The position numbers and the translations under genes are program-made. The notes under the pieces are model-generated. The model saw only the letters and a list, made by a program, of their open reading frames with translations. It was not told where the DNA came from and searched no databases. Shown one piece after another: positions 28,901 through 43,000 of a stretch of 64,000 nt of DNA. The stretch lies in the NCBI GenBank assembly GCA_947561715.1, contig OX387198.1, positions 744,001-808,000 on the forward strand, read 5' to 3'. How positions within the stretch are numbered: the stretch's first letter is position 1; each line of letters opens with the position of its first letter. This stretch comes from Ascidia mentula (Eukaryota > Chordata > Ascidiacea > Phlebobranchia > Ascidiidae).

Positions 28901-31900
28901 TGGAAAATTCGACATTCGAGTTGCGCGTTTTGGGACTTGTCATTTTATCCACACCTGACGAAGCGAGATTTACTCGCGAAAGGTGGTGTATTTTAGAAAA
29001 TGAAAGTGAGTTTTGCCAAACCAGGATAATTCATCTGTAAACGTGAAGTCTGAGCATACTATAGTGAAGCACTACCTGTTGCGTGCATTGTTGCGGGGTC
29101 AAACGTGAAGAAGAATATTAGGTGTTTCGCTTCAATGATTGCTTCGTAGAGTTGGAGCATTTTGGTCAAACCTTAAACATAAGTAGCGGAAATGAAAGGT
29201 TTTTTACTTAAAGTTCAAACGCTGAGAATATCCCTTTGTTCTTGTGTTTGTTATTGGCGCCTCTTGCGGTTGACGAACTTCAAATTATTTTTAGCGACGT
29301 TACTTTCATGTGGTTAAAAAACTACGTCATACGAAACCGTAAATGCTCCGTAATTATGTTTAAAAAGCTGCGGGCGGTTTCTTCAAAGTAATGCAAATTC
29401 GTCCGAATGTCGTGGGAAGGTTGTTGCATGTAAATGGATTTACCGATGACCGTAGGTTTTAAATATTTCGCCTTACGATATCGGATATGCGGCAGACGAT
29501 TAATTATGCGAAGATTTGCCTGGGGGCAAATTAGGCCGCGGTCACGTAGTTTATATAACAGCGCAGAAACAGAATTCGTAACATTGGGCAGAAAAATGTT
29601 GCGCTTAAAAGCCGAATTTTTGCACTCAAGTCCTGAGATCGAAATGTCAGATGTTGTTTTCGTGTTTGCGCTGCGAAAGGGAAACAAAGTTACTAAAAGT
29701 CAATTTATCGTGAAACAGATTTTGCTTGTATTTGTTGTAAAAATATACTTTATACAGAAAATTGTTTTGCTAGGCAGTCGAACCGTTAAACTTAAAGCCA
29801 TTAGACGTTTGCAAGATACTCAGAAATGTCTTTAAATTTGTTTAAATTGAGTGGTTTTTTTTCAACGACCAACATAAGTAGTAACGTAATTGTATAACGT
29901 CATGAGTGATGAAAGTGACGCCACAATGAGAATTTAAAAGCAATTTTACGTTTCAACGAAATTTTAATGTGATTTAAATTGGAGCAGAATGTTTGGCAGA
30001 TACGAAATTTGAAGATGTATCTCCGAAAAAAATAATTGGCTACTTTGAAATGGCAACTTGATGAGATGAGATGATGACCTTTGACCTTTGATATTTGGCC
30101 TTCAGTTAACGATCCCGTAGCAGAAACTAGAATGTCGTTCTTAACGGTCACATGTTACGAAACGGAGCTGGTGCGTTTTTGTTGCAGACAAGTTTTCTGA
30201 CTCGTGTTCGGCCATTTGTTTCACTTGGAAAAAAATGAAATTCGCAGAAATCCAACGTAAACAACGTGTTACGGGATTCATCATGACTTTATCGCTGGGA
30301 ACAAAATATATTTTTCGCTTAATTACACTTTGATCGCAAATATTTGAGCTCAACAGCAGCGCTGCAAAAAAAAGACGACAGACAAATGCTGCGATGTTAA
30401 AAACTGAGTCAAGTTAACGCATGGGGAGGCAACAATTTACAGGTCGTCTATGTGATTACCACGGGTTACTTGTATCCAACCAAAACAACAGAGTTTATGC
30501 ATTGTGAGCAGGAGGCATGCAACAGTTCCACGGCAAACTTGCTCAGAGCTAAATGTTCTCAACTTTGCGAAGCAAACTGAATTTCTCAGTAATTTGCAGA
30601 AACACTGGATGCATCCGGACTGTAAAACCAAGGCGTTTGTGTATGTCTGAATGGTCAAGGTTATTTGTTTTTTATGTTTTACATGTAGGCGATTGTACAG
30701 GAATGAGGTCTCTCGAGGATTGATAATAAATGATCCTCTGTCACGATTTTACAATTTTAGCGAAGTTGGAATGGCAAAGCTAAGGTCGTTATATGTCCGA
30801 GAAATCATTGATTTATCGCCTCATGGAATCGGCAAAAGAGCGCAAAGTTAATCTTAATTAAACGAAGGAACGCGTGACGACATGTTCTATATTCGGTTGC
30901 TCGTAAGGTTGGATTCATCATGTTCGTGGTCGACTGTTTATAAAACACTGGGTGCGGCTTTTCCTAAAATAAAGTTAGCGGGCGTGGGATGGAAGTTTCG
31001 GACACTTGGAGGTTTGAGAAACTGCTTTGCTATTTTATGTGATGGACGTTTGATATGAAGCGGGTGCAGAAGACTGGTGGTACGTTGACGTTTTGCGGTT
31101 ATTTTGTTTACATAAACACAAATGCCGTTTAAATACCGGTTAATAAACATTAAAATGGGCTTAACCTAATTACGCCTAAATATAGATGTAGGCTAGGTCT
31201 TATCCTAAACGAGCTATTGTACGTAATGGTTGTAAGTGCTAAGAAGAAACGCCAATGACTGTAGTTAGTCAGCTAAAGGCGGTTGGTGGTTTTGTGTGTA
31301 TTTTGTTGTGCGAATGTAAGTTGTAGGTATTGGGGGATTGTTGATCCTGCATCAAATTTGAACGTAATAAATACTTTTCGTACTTCTCCATAATAGTTTT
31401 GGAACTTACTTCCATCTAAAGGGACAGAGATAATTACAATTAAGCTGGTATTACAATTTCGATTTTTTATTGCGATAATCAAACAGATTTTCCGCCCACT
31501 TCACTGCAAACTTCCGACTTCACGGTGAAAACAAGGTTGATGTTTGAAATGTTGATAATACGACCAGAGTTATTCGAGTCAAAGTTGCGACTATGACGAA
31601 TTCCCGAAGGTCAATTACCGAGTAGTTGTAAATACTTGACACATGGTAACCTCTCAGGATCCGACAGAAATGACCCCACGTAACCGCAAGACGAAAGTGT
31701 CTGTGGAATTTTAACAGATTCCGTAAGCTTAAGGTCATTGCATTACTTCAAAAACCGTTATTCTGCCATTCTTAGGTTTGTGTATTTTGCCTCGTTGTTA
31801 CGTAACAAGTTATGGTATTGTGATGATATAATTAAAAACTTGTTTCTTTGCTCACAACGAATAATACGACCTTATACCAATTGCGCGACTGCAACTTGGA

Positions 31901-34900
31901 ATGCTTACTCTGTGATGTCACAATAAAATCAAGAATCGCAACTTCCTCTGAAGCCACGCGTGTCGCAACGTCACGTGATATAATGACAATGGAGAGTCGT
32001 TCTAAAACTGATCCACTTGCAACCTGCGAGGGGGTGGTGAAACGGTAAGTTACGTCACAGTCGTACGCAACAAACCTGCTTTATGACGTCACTTCCGAAA
32101 CAGGTAATGAAACAGTAGATAGAGGCGTCTGCGTTATGAGCTGAGCTCCATGAAATGTGTTGATTGCAAGCAAGCTATACGTTGTGTTATATATCAGCAT
32201 AGGATTAGCCTTGTTATGGATATTTGCTTTGGTGTTATATTGTTGGTAGAAGTATTACTGCGGAACATTAAGGTTTAAAGGAAGTCTATCACGTGCTGAT
32301 GTGTTTTAAACGTGTGTTTTAGCAAGAGAATGTGAAGGAGGGTGTTAGTTGGGTTACGTTGTTGTTAACACAATACGAGGTTTTGGTGCAAAAGTCATCG
32401 GTAGTTTGGATAAAACCACCGCCTGCGAATAAAACCACTTTCATAGGGTGAAACTAATATTTTGGTGCGAAAACCATTTCTTTGTGTGACCACAGGATGA
32501 ACCCAGACAGAAATCACTTATTTTTGGCAAACGATGGTCTTCGAGGCCCCTTTTGCTATTTTTGGGCCCCAAAACTTGCATGGAACCTCGTGGAGCTCCA
32601 AACCGGCTCCGCTCGTGGGGCCTGGTTCCACGTATTCGTCGAACCTAATTGTCCTCATTAGTATCCACTAATCTGGCGCCATCACGTAAATGTTAATCGT
32701 TCATCGCTACATTTATACAAGGCGATAAAACAATAAAAATTACGGCATCGATTAACTGGGGGGTTTATAGTGGCGCCTACGTCATCAGGCGTGACATTTT
32801 AGCCGTTACGTCACGAACTTACTCCTTACTTAAGATTTGTTGCATCTGTTGATTTCCTGGTCATACAGTGTGGGTGCTGAAGAGTTAATAACGTAAATAA
32901 TGCGTTTGAATTACTTTATAAATGTTACATGGCTTCGCATGACAATGCAGGATCGCCCTACTGCGTATGTCTTTACTGGGCGGTCTCAGTTGTATCGTAT
33001 CCAGGTTCGCATCAGGCATTACAGCCATGCTGCATTAATCAGTCACTATTTACATAACTTTAATTAACAAAAATTATGTTTTGGTCGAGGATGTGGAAAA
33101 GGTAAGAGTTTCATATTCTCTAGCTTAACTATTATTTTCTCGCGTGCGTTTATTCGACATAAGATATATAGCAAGTATTTGGAAGTAACGATTTTTGCAT
33201 TGAGAACAAATAAATCGCTTTATGGCATGATGTAAATGCAAAAGTGGAGTCCCACACACGCTGTATTTAAACCGAACTTTGGTCAAATTGCGAAATGTCG
33301 AAGGTATTTTGGCATCGAATTCGTGATGAGTTCTTACCCATGCACGTTTTTATCACGATTCAAATGAAATGTCATCACGAACTTTACAGTGAAGCAATCT
33401 TGCATGCGGGTTTCCCAATTCCTCTTATTTGTATATCAACGTTTTAATGCAACCTCCTGGTGCGGGAGCGCCTGACAGAGTGCCGGTAGAGTTTCTACAG
33501 TTACCACACTTGAATGCACGGGCACGGGTTCCGAAGCAGTGCAACAAGTGGTCGTAATATCAAATTGCACAGAGTGAAGCAACGAGTAGTTAATTGCAAG
33601 GCCCAGTTACCCCGTCTGCGTCAAGAATTCAATACGAAGCTGCGACAGTCGGGGGTAAAGCTGATGCCGCTGCAAACCATTTACCCGAGGTTGTGTTTTG
33701 GGTAACACAGTATGTTGTCGTGTGAAAGCCAAGCCATTCTTTACGCCACAGACATTCATGTTGTTCATTCTGTTTCGACTTCAAAGATGGTTTTCATGAG
33801 CTACGCTATTATCTGATGAAAGTTGATTGGACTTTTTTGCAGAGCGTAGCAAGGTTTGAGCATCTTGGTTCATATCCTAGATTTGCAATATGGTCCACAT
33901 CTGCTTAGAGGCTTAACAGCCTGGAACAATATTTATCGGTTAGTCACCGGGTTCAGGCAAGCTGCTGTGTGGTGTTTACGTCACTCAGCGTGTGACTTAT
34001 GTGCTGCGATATTGGATGCGTGTTTAAGGCGTGGGTGTTTATGGTGAAAAAAATGTTACACAACCTATCGTTGTTCTCTGATATTAATCTGTCAAGTCTG
34101 TTTTGTTTCACTACCACGCAGGAGCTCGTCGATATTCTTTGGTAATTTGTGTTCGTGTGCTGTTGCCGGTCGTATGTTCGTGTGTAGTTGTTTGTGTTCG
34201 TGTGCTGTTACCGGGCTCACGTTCTTGTGTAGTTGTTTGTGGCCAGAAAGTGGGCAAGAGAAGCTGTATGTTAGCTATAGGCTTACATTAGTATTGTAAC
34301 ACTATAGTTTCTTATGTGGGTGTTGGACTGCGAAGATTGCAGGATAGTAACTTGTAAAGAATTGAAAATTTTGTATTCTGGTTTCAGTTTGTCATGTGCT
34401 ATGGAAGCACAGTCAATCAGGTACGCGTTGGGTCAACCGCAGTAAATTGCAAGCGTTCTGTGGAGAAAAAGGACGATGATTTTTATGGCAAATTAAATTC
34501 TGTTTCTTTCATTTCGTTTCGCCGTAAGGTTTTCAACAATCCTGTCAACAACAGATTTTGTAGTGGAAAATAAACTAAAAACCCATAATTTTAATTAGCT
34601 TGGGGACTCGTGCGAACAGCAGCATAATGTTACGGCATTTCATCCAGCCAGTGTGCATACGGTCAGTGGTGTACGTAATAAGATCCACCCCAGTCGGCAT
34701 ACTTGTGGCAACGCATAATAAAGCGGAGGTTCAGCCAGACGCGCCAGTTTTAATGAAAATATCACGCGTGCTTCTCACACTCCGTGCCATAGTTATGCAT
34801 TGAAATCGAACTCCTTAGCTGTTACTTAGCCTAAATTCCACGGGTATCCCATGTGGCGGAGATATTGAACACGTGACAACTAAAACTAAGGTCAAAAAAC

Positions 34901-37056
34901 GGAACAACTGAATTTTTCAAAATAGACTTAAATACTTGTAATCATTATTTTTGTACTTTAAAATGATACAGGAAAAGATCGCTGAAATCTTTAAGAAAGC
35001 AATGAAAACTGCGCTTTCCAGATATAAACGCTTGCTCATTGGATTAACTCCATCACAGTTCGGTGTAGTGGGTCAGACGACTTGTGACGTCATGTTGTTT
35101 ACAAATCTTCACCAATACGAGGTTAGCCGGTCATGGGTTGGTGTGGGATGTTTACTGTTTAAACATCGACCTGAGTGTATTGAGTCGGAAGTCTGTGAAG
35201 CGTGTCTGCTTCCGTTGCTAGGAAACGAGATGCGTGCGAACGTATGTGGAAATGTATCACGTGACTGTCGTGTGGTGACGTCCTATGTGTGCTGGTTGGG
35301 TTCGTACATGATGACGTAACGATAAATCTCAAACCAACTGTAAAGATTAAATCCATGTATCGTAAACCTTCATGAAGGTCATCGTGGTTTGTATTCGAAT
35401 ATAACGAAAGAGCGATTGTTAATGACGTCACGTTCTCGTTTCCCCCCACCAGGATATGAACACTTTTACCATCGTTTCGTAAAACGCTCAACAATCTCAA
35501 ACGGCCAAAGCAAACAAGTCGGTTGAACAGAGGAGAGTTTAAACAGTGGAGGCGACAAAGCAGAAGCGTGTTTGAAGACGTCACAATGAAAGTTGTGATT
35601 TGCGGTTTCAGGTGTTTTCAAAACTGTGTAGAAAGTCAGTTGTAAAGCAGGAAGTTGCGTTTGTTAAACTCAGGTCATTTATTGTTTGAAACATTTTGTG
35701 ATAGTGGATCATTCCTCAATTTGCATGGTGTGTTAACGAAGCTCAGGATCACGAAATTCCACTGCTTTCGCGCAATTCGACTGCGACAACGCAACGAGTC
35801 CATGCAAATATGTCCAGTACAGTATATTCTGTTTATGAGGTCATAGACACGTCATACTTGGAATAAATTGGCGCCGTTTCGATATTTCCTGTACGTAAAT
35901 TTTTTTGGGCGATTGCAGTGATTTTACCTATGCTTGTATGCAAATTAATTCAGAAAATCTCAATGGTTTTAACGCTTTTCCGGCACGAATATTAAGGACG
36001 GGCTCCTGAACACGAGTAATTCTTATTTCCACTTTGTCTGTCTGCAATAAAGGTGGTTCCCCTCGCACAGCGTTTTGCGCATGACCGGTCAACCATGAAA
36101 CGCGCTGATTGCTTTTTTTTCAATTGCGGAAATTGTTGAAGTCTTGTGCAGGTGCAAATTGCGTACTTTAGAAATAGACCTGCGGCTGCGGTTTGTGTGT
36201 GGTTCAACTTTGCGCATCTTCGTATGAAAGCAGCTTGTGTGCCTTTGTCAAGGTGTATTGAGTTTCCAATCAAACTTTTCTACCAAACAGAAGCTATAAA
36301 AAGTTAATTCCATTTTCTATGTGAAAATACGACGACCGACGATTTTACGTGAAAATGTTACATTCGCAAATTATTCCGTTGGGTGGCGCTTGAGAGCCTC
36401 CTACGTCACTATGCTTCGCGCGGCATTTTGCTGCTTTTTTCTAACACCGAGTTCTGTGTTATTTAGCATACGTTTGGCGCGATTGCTTCCATGGAACTTC
36501 GTGAGTGGATGAAATGTAGGGATGGGTTTGTTAGGATCTGGTATCAAAAAACACAGTTACATCGGTGTTGTCGGCAGTTTTAGTGCAGGACAGAGAGTGA
36601 CCAAGTAGTTGACCACATTTACGATTAACATGTATTTCCAAGGTTAAAATCTGTTGACTTTCGTTTGAGTAATATATTTTGCTGAAAAGCACTTTCTGTG
36701 TCGCGTAAAAAACAACACTTCATGTGGTTGAACTTTATGCTCACAATACATTGTCCAACTTTGACGGCCTTGGAAGTGCTAAATTGTAAATCCAGGGAAT
36801 TGGAAGAGTTAAGTCAGACAATCAGCGTCAGCATGATTTTATAGACAGAAGTTTACAATGCCGTAAGCCGAAATTATAACTGTTTTCAAAATAAATTATC
36901 AGCACGCTGGGTTGATCGTCATCCGCACTTTCGAGAAAATCAGAAAAGAAAATTTCATTGAATAAACGCTTGCACAAAGTGATACGTAACAATACAAATC
37001 ACATGATTGTGTTACAGGTTTAGGTTATAATTTAGGGAAAATACCTGCAGTTTGAA
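25911..37056. other. About 11 kb without recognisable genes
   Basis: Read on both strands, this stretch gave no exon that I can assign to a family. Open frames (for example 26799-27116 plus, 29434-29835 plus, 34951-35319 plus, 35159-35584 minus) have no recognisable motifs and several begin at non-ATG codons. There is a TA-rich microsatellite near 27738-27780, a 45-bp tandem duplication (34151-34240) and repeated TGACGTCA palindromes (28001, 28287, 32084, 35085, 35423). It may hold upstream exons or enhancers of the SLCO gene or lineage-specific transcripts. Confidence 0.4.
34151..34240. repeat. Tandem duplication of a 45-bp unit
   Basis: Two adjacent 45-bp copies (34151-34195 and 34196-34240), both starting GTTCGTGTGCTGTT and ending TGTGTAGTTGTTTGT, with about eight differences in the middle. 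Confidence 0.8.
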
Positions 37057-40000
37057 ATGGGTTTAATTCGGAAATTTCGTCCTTCTGCAGAGAAGAAAGT
37101 TGAGGTTGGTGATGAACCCGACGTTGATTTGGACGAAGCTTGTGGGGTGGAATGTTGCGGTTTATCCAGGTTTGCTTTTACTTGAATTCACCCCGTAAAG
37201 ACGCATTGCACTAAACGTGATTTTTTTAAAGAAAATAATAATAATGCAAAATGTTCACCAAATATTTTTTAAGTTGAATTCTGTGAAGCTTTTGTCACTT
37301 GTAAGAAATACGTCCATTTAACCCAAATTCTTGATTCAATCAATTCCCGACATTTGCTATGCGCAGTCGTTTTAATGTGAATTCGTTACTTGGTTTTATA
37401 TTCGCTAAATAAAACAGTAATTTTGTTACAAAATCACATCTTTTCATCACATCCTTCATGTTTAACGCTCACTATTAGTGAACATGCAACAAGTTAAACC
37501 AACATTGCTTTCCAGACACCCGATTTCTTCACTACAGAGGTTCGCGACACCCAAGGGAGCTCTGCTGATGATCGGGTTCGGGGCAATAGTTCAAGGTTTC
37601 ATAGTGAACGGTCACACCAATGCTGTCATCAGCACCATCGAGAGAAGGTTAGTTGACCAGAAGTGGAATGTTTAAGGCGAAGTGTGAATGCGGCAAAGAA
37701 TATTGCAATGTTGTATTTTAATAATCTGTCCTTCTGACACAAATAACGTGACTTTTATTGGCCGAACTTCCACCTGCTGTACAACCAGACTTTATATTAA
37801 AATATAATATGCAGCCCGGCAGCATCAGCAACATAATATTGCAATATTAGTATCGAAATTGTTGCACACAAAATTAACGAACTGTGCGATACAATTCCTT
37901 CATTAAGTTTCATTCATTCATGTCCGAAAACAAACTTTTAATCCCCTTTATCTGTTAGGACGTCCATTATTAGGATTAAAAGGTTGGTACGTCACAACTA
38001 TTAGTTATGACATAACAAGTGTGTTTGTTCGCGGCGTCGCAAAGCGCTGCTTCATTCGCCCGAATCATTCCTTAATCCCAATATGACGTAAACGCAACCC
38101 ATGCCCCCCCCCCACATTCCGTGTCACAACAAAGACCTTAATCTCGTCACAATGGATGACAATAGTGAGGGGATTTGGAGAAAAAGACTTCAAATCATGA
38201 TTTTTGTCTGTGACTACGAAGGAGTTGTTGTGACATCACAGAGGACCGCGGGAGCGAGCACGAGCTTTCTGCGGTCAATTTAGATTTCCAACAATTTGCA
38301 GCTCCCATTTCATGTCATAGCTCACGACCAAATAACCGCGTTCTGGATCTTAATTCCCTTGAACATCGTATGTTAGTTGCGATAAATAGATAAACTGGAA
38401 AGTAACACCAAAGTTACGCTACCGGGAAATTGCTGTTTTTGTCGTTATTTGGTCGTGCATGCTTTAAGTATAAATCCACTGTTATATTGACGAGACAGCA
38501 AACCACAGGTATTTTCAACCACTTATCAGGAGAGCTCTATGTAGGGGTCCATAGAACGCACTGTAAGCACTTGTCTGCATTTCGCTTTGAAGTTTCCCAC
38601 TTAAAGTACCGAGCTAACAATAATCCTCTTCACAAAGTCACAAAACCACACATCACAGTCACTTGAAGGTGATACATTTTTACGTTATTATCTGAACACT
38701 AATTGTATTTAACGAAGGTAAAATACTGGCAGTTTTCGACGCGCATCAAATCATAAACATAAATTCATAAAAAGTAACAAATGGTTTTACATGCATGAAA
38801 TTCGTTTGCAGTTATCAAATCAAATCACATCATGTTTATTTTGCGCATAAAAAACAACTACGCAGATGAACAATATACAAAGAAATAAAATGGCATGGGC
38901 ACCGATAAAACCATAACGGTTATCGAGTCAAGCGCCAATATGATTATTGCACCTTATGGCTCTGTGTAAAACTGGTTGTTTATTGCAGCAAATGTCAGTT
39001 TGGCTTGGTTGGAAATACTTGCGGAAGGTTGCAGGCGCATCGGCTATATTAGCAGACATCCAGACATAAACATTGGTGTTCTATTTTACCCACAAATACC
39101 TTTGTGATGATGGCTAAGGATCGGTTTAAGGTTACGGCGAAACTGAAATTTTAAGTCTGATTTTAGAAAGGTTTAAAGACACAACAAACATCTTTAAAAT
39201 ACCCACGTACGTAAATTGCGGATCCCAAAACAGTTTACAGTAAAAACAAAACCATGCTCTGTTTCACTCCCCGAATACCCCGGGATTTTCCGCTGTTTTA
39301 AATGTTTCCACTAGACTTGGCACCGACAGAAAAGTTAGATTCCACTTTGGATCCGTTTTGAGTCCGTCTATCTTGGTCAGGAAAAACCCTCGTTAATGAG
39401 ATTTCTGTCATCTCACAACCAACCAACGTGTCTGCTGACGGAAGTGTTATTTATCGTGCAGGCTGCTGGATCGTATTGTATAGGCTGCTATTTTAGAGCC
39501 CTTATATCCTGGTTACGAAAAAACAATTACTTCACCCCGCAGCATCTTTCCGGAATAAGTTAACGGTCGAGTTATTGGTGGATTATGTTGCGTTGTTCCA
39601 TTTTCACGCAATCCAACTTATTTAAAACTTATTTATTTATTATTTCAGATTCGAACTGAGCAGCACAGAGTCTGGTCTCATCGCCTCTTGTTACGACATA
39701 GCGAGCTGCATCGCGGTCCTCTTTGTGACCTATGTAGGGGGGAGAGGTCACAAACCCCTGTGGCTTGGGTGGGGGATAGTTGTTATGGGAATTGGGAGCG
39801 TTGTATTCTCTCTGCCCCACTTCTTCGCTCCAAGCTACACATTCACCAATGACTTAAACACTTGCGGAAACCCAGCCATGGGATCCTGCACGATTTCGTC
39901 AATCAAAAACTTTAGGTAAGTTTCGGTTTTGTAATTTTGTGATAAAATCTTTTAAAGTAAGTTGCAAATCGGGTTAGCAATTTCCTTTGGGCGAATTCAT

Positions 40001-43000
40001 GCATTTTTCTCACGAACTTCCACACGATAAAACTTACATTTCTGCCATTATCTTATAAGCACAAAACAATTAAGACCGGGAGAGGCATGAAAACCTGTAT
40101 AACTACAACTCTATGCTACAACTACATAATAAACAGAAAAACTATGTAAGTATGCATCCACCTGCAAAGGTATTGAGATAATTTCCCTTCTCTTGTAAGT
40201 TTATTTATCCACGCATAGGTTGGTATTCTACCTGGCAATGATTCTGGTTGGATTCGGAGCCACTCCTCTCTACACACTGGGCATTACCTATTTAGACGAG
40301 AACGTCAAACAACGGATGTCTGCCTTCTACAACGGTAAGCGTTCCATACTGCTACCTGGTGGTTAAAGTTTTATAAAGATTTATCCGCGTGGTGTCGTTG
40401 TTAAACCAAAGTTTTTCGCAGGTTGTTTGGTCGCGTTCTCCATATTCGGTCCGGGTATAGGATTTTTAGTGGGAGCTGCACTGCTCCGGATTTATACAAA
40501 CCCAGAAGAAGAGTAAGTTGGCTACGTCATGCATGATATCTTTATAAAGGTTTCGTCATTTGCTTGCCCGCTTTGCACTGGCGTTGTCCTGAAAGATAAA
40601 CTAAGTTAACTACGCACCAAGGCTTTAGTGGTTGATGCTTTAATGAAAAAAATAAGACTTTTTCAAATAAGAAACTGTTGCAAACTCGCAGCCTCTGTTG
40701 CTTTGTCCAACTTCGACAGTTACCAGCTATTTGTAACTAAATAAGGGAACGTCATGTTACGGATGTGATTGTTGCTCCTATCAAACCTCATAAGGTTTCT
40801 GTTACAGTCTTTATCGCTTTTTCCTCTTTTGTAGAAGAACTATCAATAACATTAAAGTGCATTTTAGTTTAACCGATGTTTAACCGTTGTTTTCTATCGG
40901 CGAGACTTATTCGGGGTTATGGCGCAGCAATTTTAATTTCATCCCTCTGCCTCAACTACTGTAGCATCAAATCATGTGATTTCTGTCGACAGAGTCACGA
41001 TCACGGAATCAAATGATCATTGGGTGGGAGCTTGGTGGATTGGAGCGCTTGCAGTCGGGATTGTTTCCTTCTTCGTCGCTCTTCCCGTCCTCATGCTCCC
41101 GAGGCAGCTTCCGGGGACGGAGAAGGTCAGGAGGAGTCGGGAGACTGAGATGGACGCGAGAGCCGTTGCTGATGAGGAGTTCGGAAAGAGGTGAAGGATA
41201 TTTTTATAGATCAATTATTTCAAGTGAAAGAACTTAAACCGAGCTTTTTAACATTATTTTATTATTGGACTTTTCTGGCAAAATTTACTCGTTTTTTGAC
41301 GTTTCGATCGCACACAACACACAAGTGCTAACAGTAGCAAAATGACAAAGTCCAAAACAATACAAAAGAAGACTGACAAAAAACACAACCCGAACCAACC
41401 AGTTCAGCATTTATTAAATATTTGCAACCAACTGATGACCAGCAACGGTCAAGGCGCCCGATCCATTTAATAAAGTAGAAAAACCTGATCGGGATTCGTG
41501 GCCAGGATATTACGGGTTCGAATCCCGGTGTGGTGATAAAATAACAATTTCGGTTCATGGGGACTCAGAACCTCGGCTATAAAAGGGCCGGGCACCTCGG
41601 TTTTGACGTTTAAATTGTTTAAAAAGTCTGTTGCTAAGTTTTTGTTGGCCATAAAGATCACAGGAGATTCCAAGAATACAAACTTTCGGTTTAAACAATC
41701 GGTGACAATTTAATTTTCCTCTTAAAGGTTCCGGGATTTTCCGCGATGTCTTTGGATTCTGGTTCAAAACCCGACGTTCGTTGCGATGGGATTGGGAGGG
41801 GCGGTTGACTCTCTCCTCATTAATGGACTCGCCACCTTCGGACCCAAATACATGGAGACAATATACGGCCTGGACCCGAGCGAAGCTGGGATTTACTTTG
41901 GTGAGTGTTTGTGATTGTATTAAAACTTGGGTTAATTTTGTTTGTGCAAATTTTGGAGGTTTAAAACTTGTGGATAAAAAATTATGCTGCGACAAAACGA
42001 CACATTCTCTATGAAATAAAGATGGCTTAAATATTTCCTGTTTACCATCAGCAATAACAACAGCAAGGACATATCTTACCATGTTCGTAATCCTTTGTTT
42101 TGTCCAATTCCGTTTACCTCGAATTCCTTATTCTCCCGCAGGACTCCTCGCAATCCTCGGAGGAGCTGGAGGTCAAGTCATCGGAGGAGGATTGCTGAGT
42201 CGTTTTAACGTCTCCATGAGAACAATGCTCCACATCACATACATAGCTCCTCTAATAAGCATGTTGACTGCCCTGGCTTTCCTCATCCATTGCGACGACG
42301 CAAGTACGTTCATATGTTGAAAGGATTTTATTTCACAATCGTAGAAATGTGTTGTAAATGCAACGTATCTCACTTCTCAAAAACTGTAAAAAAATGTTAG
42401 CTTTTGAGCTTGGAAGAAAATTATTCGGTAATGGAAATATTTCTAACTGGATTTTAAGTCTTATGAATGTGCTTTATTTTGAAACCTAATACGTTGGAAT
42501 AGTGAAGTGAAAGTTAAAGCTGAGTTTGAAATGGGATTTAAGTCTTATTTTTCCAACACAAAACTTCACTTCTTCGTTACTAACTTTTTTGTTCCTTTGT
42601 TAAGACTTCGCCGGAGTCAATACTGCTTACAACTCTTCACTGAGCCAAGTGATCAACTTGACTGACCTATGTAACCTCAACTGCCCTTGCAACAGTGACG
42701 TGTTCAGTCCCGTCTGTGGTTCGGATAAAGTAACCTACTACTCGTCATGCTTCGCTGGCTGTTCCACACGAAATGTAAGTTTAAACCACATTTAAACGCC
42801 TTAAGCACGACCTGTGTTTATAATCAGTGTTGTAGTAACTAACTAACTAACTGGATCTACTGTGCCATCACATCAGGCAGACAAGTGTGTCAACATGTCC
42901 ATCATTTCAACTTTTGATTTCAATTTCAAGTTTTCTTAATTATTTAGGACTCCTCATTTTCTGATTGTTCCTGCATCCCCGGAGGAGGCAACGCAACCAT

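Noticed and set aside
29056-29158. Minus-strand segment reading LTKMLQLYEAIIEAKH between AG and GT, recalling a dynein heavy-chain QLYE motif
   Set aside because: The sequence after it does not continue into the dynein P-loop and no neighbouring dynein exons were found, so the likeness is probably chance.
34951-35584. Overlapping 122-codon (+) and 141-codon (-) frames
   Set aside because: No family, no splice context and mutual overlap; too weak to call genes.
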